The notes under the pieces: model-generated
Seen by the model: only the letters and a program-made list of their open reading frames with translations
Database searches by the model: none
Told to the model about the DNA's origin: nothing
In this document: in pieces, positions 61,301 through 64,000 of the stretch
Position numbering within the stretch: the first letter of the stretch is position 1
How the letters are laid out: every line of letters starts with the position of its first letter
Translations under genes and position numbers: made by a program
Assembly (NCBI GenBank): GCA_945910005.1
Contig: OX246740.1
Coordinates: 59,718,646-59,782,645 of the forward strand
From: Isoperla grammatica
Lineage: Eukaryota > Arthropoda > Insecta > Plecoptera > Perlodidae
DNA length: 64,000 nucleotides
Direction of reading: 5' to 3'

Positions 61301-61926
61301 GTCTGCCTCCCCCACTGCATGATAGTGTCTGCATCCCTCACTGCATTATAGTGTCAAGCACCGGCCTTGCCTCCCCCACTGCATTATAGTGTCTGCCTCC
61401 CCCACTGCATGATAGTGTCTGCATCCCTCACTGCATGATAGTGTCTGCCTCCCCCACTGCATGATAGTGTCTGCATCCCTCACTGCATGATAGTGTCTGC
61501 ATCCCTCACTGCATGATAGTGTCTGCATCCCTCACTGCATTATAGTGTCTGCCTCCCCCACTGCATGATAGTGTCTGCATCCCTCACTGCATTATAGTGT
61601 CAAGCACCGGCCTTGCCTCCCCCACTGCATTATAGTGTCTGCCTCCCCCACTGCATGATAGTGTCTGCATCCCTCACTGCATTATAGTGTCAAGCACCGG
61701 CCTTGCCTCCCCCACTGCATTATAGTGTCTGCCTCCCCCACTGCATGATAGTGTCTGCATCCCTCACTGCATGATAGTGTCTGCCTCCCCCACTGCATGA
61801 TAGTGTCTGCATCCCTCACTGCATGATAGTGTCTGCATCCCTCACTGCATGATAGTGTCTGCATCCCTCACTGCATTATAGTGTCAAGCACCAGCCTTGC
61901 CTCCTCCACTGCATTATAGTGTCTGC
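55345..61926 (+). repeat. Large satellite of 26- and 38-bp units, 6.6 kb
   Basis: Three unit types make up the array. Type A is GCCTCCCCCACTGCAT then TATAGTGTCT (26 bp). Type B has GATAGTGTCT and CATCCCTC variants (26 bp). Type C ends TATAGTGTCAAGCACCGGCC then TT (38 bp). The commonest higher-order unit is A-B-C, 90 bp, for example between 58201 and 58291. CACCGG/CACCAG and CCCCCA/CCTCCA/CCCTCA marker variants are mixed. Longer duplications are visible: a rare run of B units at 56041 recurs at 57341 (1300 bp apart) and another at 57921, and about 61345-61528 recurs at about 61681-61864. The plus strand is strongly C-rich in part of each unit. No coding is supported. Confidence 0.98.
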
Positions 61927-63009
61927 TTTATGTCTAGCCCCGGCTTTATGTGGAGTATAGCTGAAGACATTATTCCCTCGATTGTTGTGTGAGTCTAACA
62001 TGTAGGCGGCCAACGTCCACGGCAGTTCCCTAAGTAAAGCAGTAACCACTCTAGGCCGGATCTTACCCATGTAGTGTCTAATACTTCTGTTTATATTACG
62101 ATCTTAATTCAGGCCGACATTACTAAGGTAGCAATTTCCCTTGAAATGAGTTAATAGAGCTTCTAATGACAGTGTGCTGCGCGCAACAACGGCACGTACG
62201 AAGCCCACACCTGTTCACGTGGATTCTGTTCTGGCCCTGTTTTGGGTGGGCAGATAATCAAACATATAATACACTCGGTTGTGGATTTTTCTGCTGCCGA
62301 TAACATCTATACATAAGTTCCGGCGATATAAATTTAACTTCTCCGGTAAAACCAGGCATGCAAACGTCTGGGAGATTATACCACAGTAATAAATTATTTA
62401 ATGTTGTAATTATTGGTTCCTTAAAAACATTTGATGTTTCTGTAGGTAATTAATGAAATTATATAATAATTATCATCAATTAGTAGATGATTGTCTGTGG
62501 ACAGACAGATGATAAGATATTATCGGAACGTGGGCTGAACTAAGCGAGCATCCGAGCCGCAATTTGCGTAAATTTACTTTAATTTCCAAAACGTTAACTG
62601 TCTTTTCGTTGTGTCGGGTCTTGGTATCATCTGGCGGATTTAATTGAGTTGTTTTCAGAGTCGCTGAGAGCTTCTTAGCTCAACGGGGCGAGGTTTCATA
62701 TCATATCATGCAACACGGCACGGACCCTTTACCTAGCACAACTATAATATAACACAACATGACTAGCAAACATAAACATGTGAGGGGAGCTTTCTATTGT
62801 AGGCCTAGTAAAAAATACGTGCAGACAGAATAATGTTACACGTTATACCACAGTTATACCATTAATTATATCCCCAAATGGTATTGTTCCGCGAAAGCTG
62901 CGAGACACTAGTAACCAGCTTTACCTCCAGCCGAATATATGCATCGAGATGCTAAAACCTATAATATTGATATTGATTGATATCATACGACGTACATTTG
63001 TAAACGTAC

Positions 63010-63011
<2 letters not shown>
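61927..63011. other. Unassigned DNA
   Basis: No gene is recognised. Confidence 0.45.

Positions 63012-63049
<38 letters not shown>
63012..63049. repeat. AT microsatellite
   Basis: About nineteen AT dinucleotides. Confidence 0.95.
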
Positions 63050-63051
<2 letters not shown>

Positions 63052-64000
63052 TTAGTATTGGTTTTAGTTCTTCTACTCACGCTGAGTGATCAAGACCACT
63101 AGTTGGCCGAAACGTCGTTTATTTGTCTTCTCATATGTTTCTCAAAGCAACCTATCTACTTTCTCAGGTAAACTGTCGTCCTTCTGTACCTTTCCCCTCA
63201 CTAGAACATGTTTATATGGTTCTGAGTTCCAATTATATACATATATATCATCTACAGTCTGGTCTGTAGAAAATTATATATTTAGGTACGAGTTAAATAA
63301 ACACATGGAAGTACAATAAGTAGGAAACGGTTAGTCGAGTGATCAGTGAGTCTGTGCTGATCGGCCTAAGCTGAGTAATATGCACAACTGACTGATTCTG
63401 GCCTATACTGTGGAGTCTGGACACAGAACCATTGTTTACGGGCACGGGCTTTTACCACCAGAATGCAAACAAGATCTTTTAACTCTTGTGCTGTATAAGC
63501 AATAATAATAACTATATACGATAAGTATTTTTTATTTAGCCTGTAATTTGCTTATTTATTAATTTGTTGCATTGTGTATTTCCAAATAATTACAGTTACC
63601 ATGCATAGTCCTAATATATTTCTATGCCCCTATAACTTGAGATGGGGCGTACTGTATACTAGAACTAGAGTATAATAGAGCAGTAAGAGAATAGACAGAT
63701 TTAGAGATTGTACAATACAGGAAATATATAATAAATGTGGGGGTGTATTACCTTATATTAATCGTACGAATGAAAAGTATAGGGATGGAGTAGGGATATC
63801 CCATAAGTTGGGCAATTGTCCGGGAAGATCCCTGACGGCAACAATCCTCTGTAATATAAAATAAATCTTAAAACATTTAAAAGTCACAGCAAACAATTTT
63901 AATTGAACGTTGACGAAAATTTCAAACATATTTCAAATAATTCATATAATATGTGAATACATTGAAGTTAGAACTTAGAAGTGTCTTACATTAAATCTGT
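63050..64000. other. Unassigned DNA to the end of the window
   Basis: The plus-strand frame at 63086-63319 (77 codons) has no motif that I can assign with confidence. The rest is AT-rich. Confidence 0.4.

Noticed and set aside
63050..63320. GACCACTAGTTGGCCGAAAC followed by GTCG, reminiscent of sequences near the ends of Penelope-like retroelements
   Set aside because: The memory is vague, and no reverse transcriptase, GIY-YIG motif or terminal repeat is visible in the window.

Overview
This window looks like gene-poor nuclear DNA of an animal, most likely an invertebrate. It has no bacterial-style ORF packing, no rRNA, no CRISPR and no operon. Most of the sequence is AT-rich and non-coding, and it carries MITEs, foldback-like transposons, RNA polymerase III (tRNA-like) fragments and very many minisatellites. 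The species cannot be fixed from the sequence. I found no intact protein-coding gene that I would defend. The longest open frames lie in tandem arrays whose unit length is a multiple of three, or whose frames shift from copy to copy, and they are best read as by-products of repetition.

Layout. 1-5.7 kb: mostly unique DNA, a MITE at 2353-2516 and a 17-copy 86-bp array. 5.74-8.93 kb: a candidate foldback-like DNA transposon with long, degenerate inverted arms. Inside it, on the minus strand, is a broken cysteine-rich coding remnant at 7453-7851. 10.5-15.2 kb: 36-, 155-, 102-, 60- and 41-bp repeats. 15.8-19.7 kb: a 37-copy 104/111-bp array with a 12-monomer (1276-bp) higher-order duplication. 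19.9-22.83 kb: a second foldback-like element built of two head-to-head tandem arrays, apparently inserted into a 143-bp repeat. 25.9-26.7 kb: six 124-bp units, each with a CRE palindrome and a reversed CCAAT box. 27.7-29.3 kb: a two-module minisatellite. 30.3-30.8 kb: a 54-bp array whose unit resembles a tRNA core. 31.5-37.4 kb: a MITE-like pair, a 70-bp array and a 96-98-bp array. 38.5-45.4 kb: a 15-bp array, several tRNA-like fragments and a 145-bp array. 51.5-55.2 kb: a 20-bp array, the second MITE copy, and 91- and 100-bp repeats. 55.3-61.9 kb: a 6.6-kb satellite of 26- and 38-bp units. The rest is unassigned.

About 24 kb of the 64 kb is tandem repeat, in some twenty unrelated families. 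The most interesting objects are the two foldback-like elements, the broken Cys-rich gene inside one of them, the amplified tRNA-core array and the CRE/CCAAT array. Copy counts and periods were read by eye from the sequence; homology statements rest on remembered family motifs and no database search was run.
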